The translations under genes were made by a program, and so were the position numbers. From Flavobacteriaceae bacterium PS02336 (GTDB lineage Bacteria; Bacteroidota; Bacteroidia; Flavobacteriales; Flavobacteriaceae), in the NCBI GenBank assembly GCA_029960065.1, contig JASCOF010000001.1, positions 1,178,001 to 1,242,000 on the forward strand: a stretch of DNA of 64,000 bases. Direction: 5' to 3'. This document shows positions 33,768 through 41,655 of this stretch, one piece after another. The notes under the pieces are model-generated. The model did not search any database. It saw only the letters and a program-made list of their open reading frames with translations, and was not told the origin of the DNA. Each line of letters opens with the position of its first letter. Position 1 is the stretch's first letter.

Positions 33768-34619
33768 TTACATTAAATCTAGACCTCTATGTAAATAATT
33801 TGCAAGAAAAACTCCTTTTCTTGTTAAATAAGTTTCATTTTCCTTTTTATCTTCATACACGGAAATTAATCCTAATTCTTCATATTTAGGCATATCTAAT
33901 ATGTGAGAGATATTTTTCTTTTCTGTTAATTCGGTAACTAAATTCAAATATTTTTTTCTTTCATCATCAGAAAAGCTATCTACAATTTTAATTACATCTC
34001 GAATTGTAGAAATGTCCAAATCAGTATCAACTATATCCAAATCAGCTGCCCAATCCTGTTTAGAAAAAATTTGTAGTGCTTTATGATCATTCAGTAATTT
34101 ACTGACTCTGTCCTTATATTTTTCAACAGTAAAATTGTGTCGTTTTAAATCCTCTTGATTTTGAGTGCTTAATTCATTCAGTTCAGATTGTAATGCATCA
34201 TTTCGTTCTTTTAAATCACTGATTTGACTTGTCCCAGCTTCTGCATCAGCAATTTTTCTTCTTTGATGTGCTTCACGTTCTTCAATCAGCAATTTATTTT
34301 CATGAATTAACGTTGCTTTTTTTGATTCAATTCTTGTTGCTCTAGAAAGAAATAAATCGAAAAAAATATTCAAATATGGTAAGATAAGTATATAAAAAAG
34401 AGCAAATCCCAGAGGAATAAGAAAATTGCTAGTTTCATAGTATCTTTCCCTAATCCATTCTATTTTACAATGGACTGGCCAATCTGAAAAGAATAAAATA
34501 GCAAACATTTCCCAATTAAAAAAAATAAAAGATAATATGAACGATCCAATAAACGGACTTTTAATTCTTTCTTTTGAATTATTTAATATGCTTGAAAAAA
34601 AATCTTTTACAGTTTCCAT
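33768..34619 (-). CDS. Membrane protein with coiled coil, function unknown
   Basis: 283 residues. The N-terminus NNSKERIKSPFIGSFILSFIFFNWEM begins TM1 (about 22-43). A second TM is at about 67-90 (IPLGFALFYILILPYLNIFFDLF). A long coiled coil follows (about 100-175, Glu/Lys/Gln-rich), then a compact C-terminal domain (about 185-283) ending in a winged-helix-like strand pair (GLISVYEDKKENETYLTRKGVFLANYL). The RIKSPFI..F..FNW start is familiar from an uncharacterised family in many bacteria's accessory regions. It is flanked by repeats B and C. A defence or signalling role is possible but unproven. Confidence 0.55.
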   Translation of the reverse strand: METVKDFFSSILNNSKERIKSPFIGSFILSFIFFNWEMFAILFFSDWPVHCKIEWIRERYYETSNFLIPLGFALFYILILPYLNIFFDLFLSRATRIESKKATLIHENKLLIEEREAHQRRKIADAEAGTSQISDLKERNDALQSELNELSTQNQEDLKRHNFTVEKYKDRVSKLLNDHKALQIFSKQDWAADLDIVDTDLDISTIRDVIKIVDSFSDDERKKYLNLVTELTEKKNISHILDMPKYEELGLISVYEDKKENETYLTRKGVFLANYLHRGLDLM

Positions 34620-34694
34620 TTAATATTTTTTAGGTAAACATAATAAATATATAAAAGAAAAATGAGCGTATTTTTACTTAAAAAAAATAAAAAC

Positions 34695-34810
34695 TTAATC
34701 CGTTCCTGTTCCTATATTGGATGAAAATGTGTTTCGTTAAAAAAAGTATTTTCTTTTTTAATCTGGTAAGATATAGTTTGTAGGTACGGATTGCAAATAC
34801 GCGCGATCGG
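34695..34810 (+). repeat. Accessory-region repeat, copy C
   Basis: Left end TAATCCGTTCCTGTTCCTAT, middle AATCTGGTAAGATATAG, right end GGTACGGATTGCAAATACGC then GCGATCGG. It ends 10 bases before the stop codon of the 34821-36011 gene. Confidence 0.65.
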
Positions 34811-34820
34811 GAATTTATTT

Positions 34821-36011
34821 TTATAGTTCTTTTAAGTCAACAAATGTTTTCGCTTCCTTAAGAGCCAAAGTCGGAGTAATGTTTTTCTTAATTATACAGT
34901 TGACTGAGAATGGATGTCTACTAATTTCGATTGAATATGTAATTCCTTTGTATTCAAATTCAACATAAGGTTCTTCCGTAATGTCCATACTCAATTCATA
35001 GTTTGATCCATTAATATCCAATTTTTCACCTTTACTTGTTCTTGCACAAATGCTAACACTGTTGATGTTTGCTCCACCAAAAACTAAATCATTATAATAA
35101 TATTTAATAAAAATCCCTTTGTCAATTATGGGAACATTTTCAAGATAAGGTAGTTCAAAATTGATAATAGTTTTAGGTTTTATCGTAACACTTGAATTTT
35201 TATCAGCTTTTGAATTGTTTATTTTTTCCTTATATTGAATGAAGCGCTCACACATATTGTTTCCAAAAAGTATAACGATAATTGCAAGCCCAATTGAAAT
35301 TAAAGTTAATTTATGACTTAATTCCAGTTTTAGTTTTTTCTTGGTTAGATTTGGAACAGTTGAGATAGAGGACTCCAGTTTATTGTTAATTCCTGTTTTA
35401 AAGCTATCACAAAGACGAAGAATGGAATTTCCATATTTTTCTTTCTTTATATTGTTGTAACAATTAAATTCAGTTTTTGAACAAAGATAGTAGCCTCTTT
35501 GTAATTTAAGATTGAAGTTAGAAAGGATCATATTTTGATCAAGTAGACAGCCTATATCTCTATGTGGGTCAAGTTGCGTGTATGAGCCAATCATTCCACA
35601 AACAATTAAATGAAGTATGGAGTGTTTTTGGAGTTCGTAGTTATATTTTTCTTCTAAAACACTCCATCCTAGATATTTTAATGAAATGATACCAGTACAA
35701 GGATAATCCTCATCGTATCTTGCACCGGCAAGGAATAAATTGGAGTATCCATTTTCTTCGGCACTTAAAATCCCGTTATAAAAAGAGAGAATGAAGTCTT
35801 CGTCATTATAATTTTGTTCCTTCTTTATTTTATCCAAATATGATAGTGCTACACTAAAATCAATAGTTTCGTTTAAAAGAGGAGAATTATTATCTTTGAG
35901 TGGAGGTATCAAATAAAATATGAAGTCGCTTTGAGAATTATTTGCAAAGTTTACAGCATCTTGACAAACTTTATGTACTTGTGGATCTGGAATTATTATT
36001 ACATTAGGCAT
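34821..36011 (-). CDS. Putative membrane-anchored peptidase-like protein, function unknown
   Basis: 396 residues. The N-terminal ~220 residues include VIIIPDPQVHKVCQDAVNFAN, SFYNGILSAEENGYSNLFLAGARYDEDYPCTGIISLKY and HLIVCGMIGSYTQLDPHRDIGCLLDQN. The last resembles the H..T..GC..D pattern, with later paired cysteines, of some predicted effector peptidases; this is a weak impression. One TM helix follows at about 232-250 (LTLISIGLAIIVILFG), then a beta-rich C-terminal domain of ~140 residues. Whether N-in or N-out is unclear. It sits between repeat C and a gene-free stretch, in an accessory region. Confidence 0.45.
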   Translation of the reverse strand: MPNVIIIPDPQVHKVCQDAVNFANNSQSDFIFYLIPPLKDNNSPLLNETIDFSVALSYLDKIKKEQNYNDEDFILSFYNGILSAEENGYSNLFLAGARYDEDYPCTGIISLKYLGWSVLEEKYNYELQKHSILHLIVCGMIGSYTQLDPHRDIGCLLDQNMILSNFNLKLQRGYYLCSKTEFNCYNNIKKEKYGNSILRLCDSFKTGINNKLESSISTVPNLTKKKLKLELSHKLTLISIGLAIIVILFGNNMCERFIQYKEKINNSKADKNSSVTIKPKTIINFELPYLENVPIIDKGIFIKYYYNDLVFGGANINSVSICARTSKGEKLDINGSNYELSMDITEEPYVEFEYKGITYSIEISRHPFSVNCIIKKNITPTLALKEAKTFVDLKEL

Positions 36012-36312
36012 TTAGATTATAGTTTAGTTTTTTTAAATTCTTATTACCATTTCTTGGCATTTTTATTCATCTTACTTAGGCAAATTCCATTCTGTAATGA
36101 TCTTTTCTTCTAGAAATTAATAATACATTAAAACTAGGTTGAATATAGCTTCATTAATTCCCAATGGTTTTGAAATTTTAGATGTTAAATTTTGATATTC
36201 CATAATGTTTTTTCAATAATATTTGGATAAATTACACAGGTAAGAAGCTAACAAAATACTTTTTAGTAATATGATTGCCTTTTGTTTTACTGCAATTTAT
36301 AAAAATTTTTCT

Positions 36313-36320
36313 TACTTTTG
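36313..36320 (+). promoter_or_regulatory. -7 element of the small 36345 gene
   Basis: TACTTTTG, 24 bases before the ATG. No other feature is seen in the 36012-36344 gap. Confidence 0.45.
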
Positions 36321-36344
36321 ATTTTCATTTAAAAATTTTCAAAG

Positions 36345-36518
36345 ATGAATGAAGATCAAGCACAAACAATGATTAATTTACTAGTTGAAATTAGCAACAA
36401 ACTTACGGACCTAAATGACAAGATAGGGGGAGATTACGATTATGGCACTGTAAACTATAAGCTAAATGATATTAAAAGTGAACTATCAAGCATAGAAAGT
36501 AATACTTCTAATTTATAA
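36345..36518 (+). CDS. Small helical protein, function unknown
   Basis: 57 residues (MNEDQAQTMINLLVEISNKL...). Heptad-like spacing of Leu/Ile around a GGDYDYGT loop suggests a helical hairpin or coiled-coil dimer. A good -7 element precedes it at the right distance, which supports expression. No family is recognised. Confidence 0.5.
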   Translation: MNEDQAQTMINLLVEISNKLTDLNDKIGGDYDYGTVNYKLNDIKSELSSIESNTSNL

Positions 36519-36603
36519 TTGATTGTCACATTCACAGAAGAGCTATTACAAAGCCCCTTGTGAATTTGTCTCGAATTCGCACGCTAATACTTCCAAAACA
36601 AAA

Positions 36604-36626
36604 AAAGAGACTTCAAAAGTCTCTTT
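36604..36626. terminator. Bidirectional terminator
   Basis: AAAGAGACTT / AAGTCTCTTT, a perfect 10-bp stem with a 3-base loop, between the small 36345 gene (+) and the HTH gene (-). Confidence 0.8.
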
Positions 36627-36653
36627 CTAAAATCAATATATCTTAATAAAAAA

Positions 36654-37058
36654 TCATTGCCCAATCAATTTCTCAAGCCTAACCATCATCTCATCTTTCT
36701 CCTTCAACATCCTTTCAAACAAAACAATTTTCTCTTCATGAAGTTTTTTTAATTCTTCGATAGGATTGAAATTGAATGTAGAATTAGGATTTCCAACACA
36801 AGCATTATCTCCAAAAGTATTAGAAATAATATTTATCGCTTGTTCTTCATCAAAATTCTGAAAAGCTTCCACAGGAATTTTAAATACAGCTGAAATTTGT
36901 TTCAACAGGCTTTCTTCAATTACATCTTTCTGCTCCAGCATAGAAATTTTCTTTTGGTTCCAGTCTTCACCCAGATCGTAAGCCAATGCTTCTTGTTTAA
37001 TGTTAAGCATTTCTCTAAAACGTTTTACGTTTCTTCCCTGATGTATTTTCTGTTCCAT
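36654..37058 (-). CDS. XRE-type helix-turn-helix protein with C-terminal coiled coil
   Basis: 134 residues. An HTH_3 domain is at about 8-65 (NVKRFREMLNIKQEALAYDLGEDWNQKKISMLEQ, then VFKIPVEAF). A linker (NNACVGNPNSTFNFNPIEELKKL) follows, then a terminal coiled coil (KIVLFERMLKEKDEMMVRLEKLIG). This architecture is widespread in flavobacteria as small transcriptional regulators of unknown target. It is divergent from the ThiF-like gene at 37346 and may or may not belong to that cluster. Confidence 0.88.
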   Translation of the reverse strand: MEQKIHQGRNVKRFREMLNIKQEALAYDLGEDWNQKKISMLEQKDVIEESLLKQISAVFKIPVEAFQNFDEEQAINIISNTFGDNACVGNPNSTFNFNPIEELKKLHEEKIVLFERMLKEKDEMMVRLEKLIGQ

Positions 37059-37083
37059 ATTGAATATTGGTTTTCTAAAGATT

Positions 37084-37091
37084 CAAAGATA
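37084..37091 (-). promoter_or_regulatory. -7 element of the HTH gene
   Basis: The minus strand reads TATCTTTG, 26 bases before the ATG. A second identical box lies at 37121-37128. Confidence 0.45.
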
Positions 37092-37293
37092 AAGCCATTT
37101 AATCTAAAAACCCTCAATTTCAAAGATAAAAAAATATTTCAAAGAAGAGTTATTTTGTAAGAATATTATAGGTTATTTCAGAATAAATTATCCTTGTGAA
37201 AGAATAGAATTTTGCCTGTCCATTTTAAAAATAATGTGAGAATGAATTCAATTGATCAACTGGAATAAAATCAATTTTCAACTATCACATTGT

Positions 37294-37301
37294 TACTTTT
37301 G
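37294..37301 (+). promoter_or_regulatory. -7 element of the ThiF-like gene
   Basis: TACTTTTG, 45 bases before the ATG at 37346. Confidence 0.45.
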
Positions 37302-37345
37302 TTTTATCTTTCAAACATAAATTATAATTATTGTAAAATTTAGAC

Positions 37346-38092
37346 ATGAATCAACGACATATAAGAAACAGACTTTATATTAGTCCTGAAGAACAAGAAT
37401 TAATAAAAAACACTCCCATATTATTAGGCGGGGCGGGTATAGGCAGTGTTATTGCCGAATGTTTATTAAGACTGGGTTTCGAAACTATGACCATAATCGA
37501 TGGCGATGTTGTTGAATTATCAAATTTAAACAGACAAAATTATACCGAAAAAGATATCTCAAAACCTAAGGTAGAAGCGCTTAAAGAAAGATTACTTGCA
37601 ATTAATAGTGAAGCGAAAATTACCATTCATAATTGTTTTTTAACACCTGAAAATGTCGAAGATTATATAAAAGATCATAAAATTGCCATAAACGCTTTAG
37701 ATTTTACTTCAGAAGTTCCGCTTTTGTTTGACGCTATTTGCCAGAAAAAAAAGATACCGGTTTTGCATCCGTATAATTTAGGATGGGGAGCATTGGTATT
37801 AGTCATTTCTGATGATGAAGGATTGGATGTTTTAAGAAAACCGAACGAAAAATTCAGCGAAATTAATGTCGTCGATTATGTTTTAGAATATATGAGATAT
37901 TGGGAAAATCCGCAGGACTGGCTGGAAAAAATTCTGGGCGAATATATAAATGAAAACAAAAATCTTTCGCCTCCGCAGCTTTCTATTGCTTCTTGGTTAG
38001 TGGCCGGATTATGCAGTAATATTGCGTTTGATATCTGTACCAATAAGCGTATAAAAGTATTTCCGGAGTTTTATTTAACGACAATCAGATAG
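37346..38092 (+). CDS. ThiF/MoeB/HesA-type E1-like adenylyltransferase
   Basis: 248 residues with an E1-like nucleotide-binding fold. GGAGIGSVIAECLLRLGF is the glycine-rich ATP motif, TIIDGDVVELSNLNRQNY holds the Asp and the NLNRQ Arg, and SKPKVEAL the conserved Lys. INALDF is at the Mg/ATP Asp position. The CxxC zinc pairs and an obvious E1 catalytic Cys are absent, so it more likely adenylates a C-terminus (as MccB does for microcin C7) than transfers sulfur through a thioester. No ThiS/MoaD-like carrier or thiamine gene is near. It lies beside an NHLP precursor cluster, which suggests a RiPP modification role (inference). Confidence 0.88.
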   Translation: MNQRHIRNRLYISPEEQELIKNTPILLGGAGIGSVIAECLLRLGFETMTIIDGDVVELSNLNRQNYTEKDISKPKVEALKERLLAINSEAKITIHNCFLTPENVEDYIKDHKIAINALDFTSEVPLLFDAICQKKKIPVLHPYNLGWGALVLVISDDEGLDVLRKPNEKFSEINVVDYVLEYMRYWENPQDWLEKILGEYINENKNLSPPQLSIASWLVAGLCSNIAFDICTNKRIKVFPEFYLTTIR

Positions 38093-38100
38093 AAAAATGA

Positions 38101-38139
38101 AATCTAAAAAAGTAATCTAAAGAATTACTTTTTTAGATT
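38101..38139. terminator. Bidirectional terminator
   Basis: A 16-bp perfect stem AATCTAAAAAAGTAAT / ATTACTTTTTTAGATT with a 7-base loop, between the convergent ThiF-like and LuxR genes. It includes the LuxR stop codon. Confidence 0.85.
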
Positions 38140-38897
38140 AATTTATTGCTGGTTACATAAGCAATTGCTTCTGAAATATTGGTTACTTCCAATTTTTCAA
38201 AAAGTTTTCTTCTGTGAAATTTTACCGTATCGGGCGAAATAAATAGCGCTTCGGCAATTTCATTTATAGTAAATCCTCTGGTAGAAAATTGTAAAATTTC
38301 TTTGTCTCTTTTAGATAAAGTAATTTTTTTAGAATCTTCCCAATGATTCAGTTCAAGATTATACTTTAGAACCTTGTTTTCTCCGTTTTTGTGTATTTTG
38401 ACATTACCTGCCTTACGTTCAGACGATAATGAAATAATGCATATGGCTTTCCATATTTTTCCGCTTGAGGTCAAAAAAACAGGCGTGAGTTTTTGGTTGA
38501 TTAAAATTAATTTTCCTTCCTGATTTCTTAAATGAAAATCATAAGATATGGTATAATGAGTGCGGTCTTCTAAGGCCGTTTTTTCGTAAAAATCAAATCC
38601 AATAATATTAATTTTCAATAATAATTCTAAATCGGCTTCAGGAACATGTTTAAAATAAAAAGAATAGCCCATTTCAAGGACTTCTTCTGCCGTATTACCG
38701 CATAAAAATAATGGGTTGTCAGAAACAAACTCAAACCCTTGTACTAAATAATCTATAACATAAAGGCTTGTGTATGTTGCTCTTGCGAATGCCTTAATAG
38801 GTTCTAAATAATCAAATATTTTAGACCTTTCTTCATCTGTCATACCATAAATGGTATTTCTGGAATCAAAAAAGGAGTTTAAATCCTGTTCTTTCAT
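38133..38897 (-). CDS. LuxR-type regulator with N-terminal PAS-like domain
   Basis: 254 residues from the ATG at 38897. An in-frame TTG 18 bases further upstream lies inside the promoter -7 box and is rejected. Residues about 30-165 read as a PAS-like sensor (VIDYLVQGFEFVSDNPLFLCGNTAEEVLEMGYSFYFKHVPEADLELL, YDFHLRNQEGKLILINQKLTPVF). A GerE/LuxR HTH is at about 190-250 (LSKRDKEILQFSTRGFTINEIAEALFISPDTVKFHRRKLFEKLEV). It is divergent from the GNAT-precursor-protease genes (340-base gap), and so a likely regulator of them. Confidence 0.9.
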   Translation of the reverse strand: MKEQDLNSFFDSRNTIYGMTDEERSKIFDYLEPIKAFARATYTSLYVIDYLVQGFEFVSDNPLFLCGNTAEEVLEMGYSFYFKHVPEADLELLLKINIIGFDFYEKTALEDRTHYTISYDFHLRNQEGKLILINQKLTPVFLTSSGKIWKAICIISLSSERKAGNVKIHKNGENKVLKYNLELNHWEDSKKITLSKRDKEILQFSTRGFTINEIAEALFISPDTVKFHRRKLFEKLEVTNISEAIAYVTSNKLI

Positions 38898-38912
38898 TTG
38901 GATAATTTTAAT

Positions 38913-38920
38913 CAAATTTA
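38913..38920 (-). promoter_or_regulatory. -7 element of the LuxR gene
   Basis: The minus strand reads TAAATTTG, 15 bases before the ATG. It decides the start codon. Confidence 0.5.
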
Positions 38921-39202
38921 ATTTTTTTCTTGTTATGTGCGATAATTATGACACAGATCTTTTAAAAAATATATTTATTGTAACTTATTGATTGTTAGTT
39001 GTTAGGGTTTTTGTGGCTTACATTCACTATAGTTTTTTCCTTTAAAATGAATAAAGCAAATATTTGACAAAAGCGGGTCGGCCAATTTCTCTTTATCCAA
39101 TCATTTGATCTCTTTCTAATTACAGTTTAAAACAACAATAAAATTTTGTTCAGATAGCTCAATACTACTATTTAGTGTAGTAAAAGTGCGATTTTCTACA
39201 AT

Positions 39203-39210
39203 TAGTTTTG
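39203..39210 (+). promoter_or_regulatory. -7 element of the GNAT gene
   Basis: TAGTTTTG, 27 bases before the ATG at 39238. TTG/ATG codons at 39208 and 39211 would overlap the promoter or transcription start. The remaining 38921-39202 shows no gene. Confidence 0.5.
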
Positions 39211-39237
39211 ATGATAACCAAAAGCAAATGGACTATC

Positions 39238-39912
39238 ATGACTATTAATCAGAATTACCTTCAAAGATTAGAACTAGATCAATTAACAGAACTAGCCAAG
39301 TTTGTAGTAGAAGAAAACTTTAATCATCATTGCGACAATGTAAGTGCCGAAAAAATTGACACAGATACAGAAGAAGTCTATAATGAAGAATTAAATTATT
39401 TTAAAGATTCAGAAATTTTTGTTGCCAAAGATTTCTCCGGAAATATTCAAGGATCGATTAGAGTAATCAAATGGGATTATGAGACGAAATTGCCACTTCA
39501 GAAAATTTTTGACATTAATCCTTTAAATGTTTTAAATCTTTCAGAAAATTTATCCTCTGTCTGGCACATTGGACGCTTTGCAACTAAAAGAAACACAAAA
39601 GATAAAACACTATTTAGAAAACTAATGGTGTGTGCAATTGCTCCTTTATGCGAGCAAAAAAAAGGAATTGCTTTTGCAGAGTGCGACAGCAAACTGTTGC
39701 GAATTATGAATTTACTTGGTATACAAGCCGAAGTTATTGGAAGTTCTATTCATTATCTGGGTTCTGAAACGATACCAATTGCAATGAGTTATGATGGTTT
39801 AAAAAAGTTTTATGCTGATAATAAATTTTTGATAACAGCTGATAACATTGATAAAATGCCTAATAAGACATTTCAAAATAAGGAGTCTAAATACTCTTTA
39901 CTAACAGCGTAA
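39238..39912 (+). CDS. LuxI/FeeM-like GNAT acyltransferase
   Basis: 224 residues. The pattern GSIRVIKWDYETKLPLQKIF, SSVWHIGRFATKRNT, LFRKLMVCAIAPLCEQKKGIAFAECDSKLLRIMNLLGIQAEVIGSSIHYLG matches the GNAT branch that includes N-acyl amino acid synthases (FeeM) and acyl-homoserine-lactone synthases, which take acyl chains from acyl-ACP. A precursor peptide of the NHLP type follows 102 bases later. GNAT-fold acyltransferases are known to lipidate NHLP-type RiPP precursors (selidamides), so fatty acylation of the precursor is the leading idea. A free-standing N-acyl amino acid or signal synthase is the alternative. Confidence 0.75.
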   Translation: MTINQNYLQRLELDQLTELAKFVVEENFNHHCDNVSAEKIDTDTEEVYNEELNYFKDSEIFVAKDFSGNIQGSIRVIKWDYETKLPLQKIFDINPLNVLNLSENLSSVWHIGRFATKRNTKDKTLFRKLMVCAIAPLCEQKKGIAFAECDSKLLRIMNLLGIQAEVIGSSIHYLGSETIPIAMSYDGLKKFYADNKFLITADNIDKMPNKTFQNKESKYSLLTA

Positions 39913-40014
39913 AACATTATGATGTTTGATAATTAATCAATTCGCTGTAATTACGCTATAGGTCAATAATCTTGATAAGTACGAGGTAAAAGTTAAATTT
40001 TAAGAATAAATAAA

Positions 40015-40275
40015 ATGATTTTAACAGAAGAACAAAAAAAAGGGCAGGATGTGTTTTTTAAAATAATTACAGAAGCCTGGGAAAACGATGACTTTAAAGA
40101 ATCATTAATTACGAATCCCGAAGAAACGTTAGAAAAATTTTTTGGAAGAAGTTTGCCAAACGTAAAAAAGATTAAAGTAACAGATCAGTCTGATCCGGAA
40201 TATTTATACATCAATATTCCGATACAGCTAAAGCAAACTGATAAGGAATTAAACGAAAAAAAAAAGGCAAATTAA
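40015..40275 (+). CDS. NHLP-family RiPP precursor-like peptide
   Basis: 86 residues. Residues about 8-70 match the nitrile hydratase alpha-like leader: an N-terminal helix with AWENDDFKESLITNPEETLEKFFG (compare W..D..F...L..DP...L...G), then LPNVKKIKVTDQSDPEYLYINIP, the terminal strand ending in a Pro. The tail 71-86 (QLKQTDKELNEKKKAN) would be the core; it is short, with five lysines (73, 77, 82-84) and no Cys, Ser or double-Gly cleavage site. Lysines are possible acylation sites. It lies between a GNAT and a metalloprotease-like gene on one strand. Confidence 0.78.
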   Translation: MILTEEQKKGQDVFFKIITEAWENDDFKESLITNPEETLEKFFGRSLPNVKKIKVTDQSDPEYLYINIPIQLKQTDKELNEKKKAN

Positions 40276-40379
40276 ACAGGGTGAATTCATGTGACTCTGT
40301 TATTACAGACTACGAAAGTTTGTATAATTCTTTGTGAAAAATATATAGATAGGCCTTAACGTTAAATTTCGTTATAATA

Positions 40380-41522
40380 ATGAATAATACACTTACACTC
40401 GAGCGAATTGATCAGGTTGTATCAATTGATTTATCTTATGAACTTAAAGCTTACTTGTTTAACAAATTCTCGTTAAATGATGACTATGAGGTATCTAGTA
40501 TTGTCGAAGACGAAGGAATTCAATTTTGGAAAGAAACGTTATTTAATTTTTCAGGCAGAAAAGACATTTTTGGCCTATTAAAAGAATGTTACTCACCATT
40601 GAATTTTTTGATTGAAAAAGAAAGTGATAAAATAGAACGTTATATCGATGTTGTTTTAAAAGGAAATACGAAGGATATAAAATTAAAAAATTATCAAAAA
40701 TTAGAAGATTCAAAAAATATCAGATTTGAAGTTCATGAAAGCATCGCAGGCAAAATCCCGGTTTTAATTATACCTCACAAAGAAGATTTTGCAAAAATAG
40801 TACAGTGTTTAGTGTATAAAAATAATCCAGTAACCATTCCTTCGTCAATGGGAGCTGTATTATTGAATGGTCTTAACAATTCGAAAAGATTAGATATGAT
40901 CAAAAAAAACTGGTTGCAAAATAATCCATCAGGAGATTGGAATACAGAATTTTTAGATAATGTTATGCCGAATAAATCTTTGTACAAAGATAAAATGATC
41001 ATTTTAAGTACAAAACCTTACAGTAATGTATTGGGAAATAAGTTAGGATTAACAGAGAATTTATGGAATTCGTATTCAGTTTCTATTCGAAGAGAACATG
41101 AATTTACGCATTTGTATATACTTAAAAAATACGGACAGGCCGCCAATAATTTGCACGGTGAATTAATAGCCGATTATATTGGTATTATTAAAACAACATG
41201 GAATTATGATAAAATGTGGATGTTAACCTTTATGGGTTTAGAAAATTATCCGCAGTACAGAGAAGGAGCCAGATTAGAAAATTATGTAAAAGACAATAAA
41301 TTATCTTCGGATGATTTTAGACAATTGATTAAAATTGTAAAAAATGCTATCGAAAACATCGCTATTTTTGATAAATGCATAGGAAAACTTAGATCGACAA
41401 AAGATCAAATGTGCAGAATTGATGCACTTTGCGAAATAGGATTAATCGATTTGGCATCTGCAAATGGTGCCGATTTATTGATTGAGATTTATTATGAAAA
41501 TTTTCATCGCGAATTGTTTTAA
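40380..41522 (+). CDS. HExxH metalloprotease-like protein of the RiPP-like cluster
   Basis: 380 residues, no signal peptide. H240-E241 and H244 form REHEFTHLYILKKYG. About 20 residues on, NLHGELIADYIGII supplies a candidate third zinc ligand (Glu) and Asp, the gluzincin arrangement. The N-terminal ~200 residues (FEVHESIAGKIPVLIIPHKEDF, SMGAVLLNGLNNSKRLDM) are not recognised and could bind a peptide. It is cytosolic and 104 bases after the NHLP precursor, so a leader or maturation peptidase is an attractive guess. There is no direct evidence of activity. Confidence 0.65.
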   Translation: MNNTLTLERIDQVVSIDLSYELKAYLFNKFSLNDDYEVSSIVEDEGIQFWKETLFNFSGRKDIFGLLKECYSPLNFLIEKESDKIERYIDVVLKGNTKDIKLKNYQKLEDSKNIRFEVHESIAGKIPVLIIPHKEDFAKIVQCLVYKNNPVTIPSSMGAVLLNGLNNSKRLDMIKKNWLQNNPSGDWNTEFLDNVMPNKSLYKDKMIILSTKPYSNVLGNKLGLTENLWNSYSVSIRREHEFTHLYILKKYGQAANNLHGELIADYIGIIKTTWNYDKMWMLTFMGLENYPQYREGARLENYVKDNKLSSDDFRQLIKIVKNAIENIAIFDKCIGKLRSTKDQMCRIDALCEIGLIDLASANGADLLIEIYYENFHRELF

Positions 41523-41655
41523 TCTTTTCTTTTAAAAATTAAAAAAAACCGCTCTTTGAAGAGTTCTTTTGGAAATCGCTATAATATCTGGTTTCCGAAT
41601 ACTTTATTCTTTTAAAACAACAGAATTTAGCTATAAAATTATAAGTTTATAGACT

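Noticed and set aside
32839..34810. Reading the three accessory repeats as integron attC sites
   Set aside because: The expected RYYYAAC/GTTRRRY core sites are not found at the element ends, gene orientations are mixed, and no integrase is present. The cassette idea is kept only as a hypothesis.
36530..36600. Possible fourth copy of the accessory repeat after the small 36345 gene
   Set aside because: Only a loose resemblance (AGCTATTAC...CGAATTCGCACGCTAA); the conserved blocks cannot be aligned convincingly.
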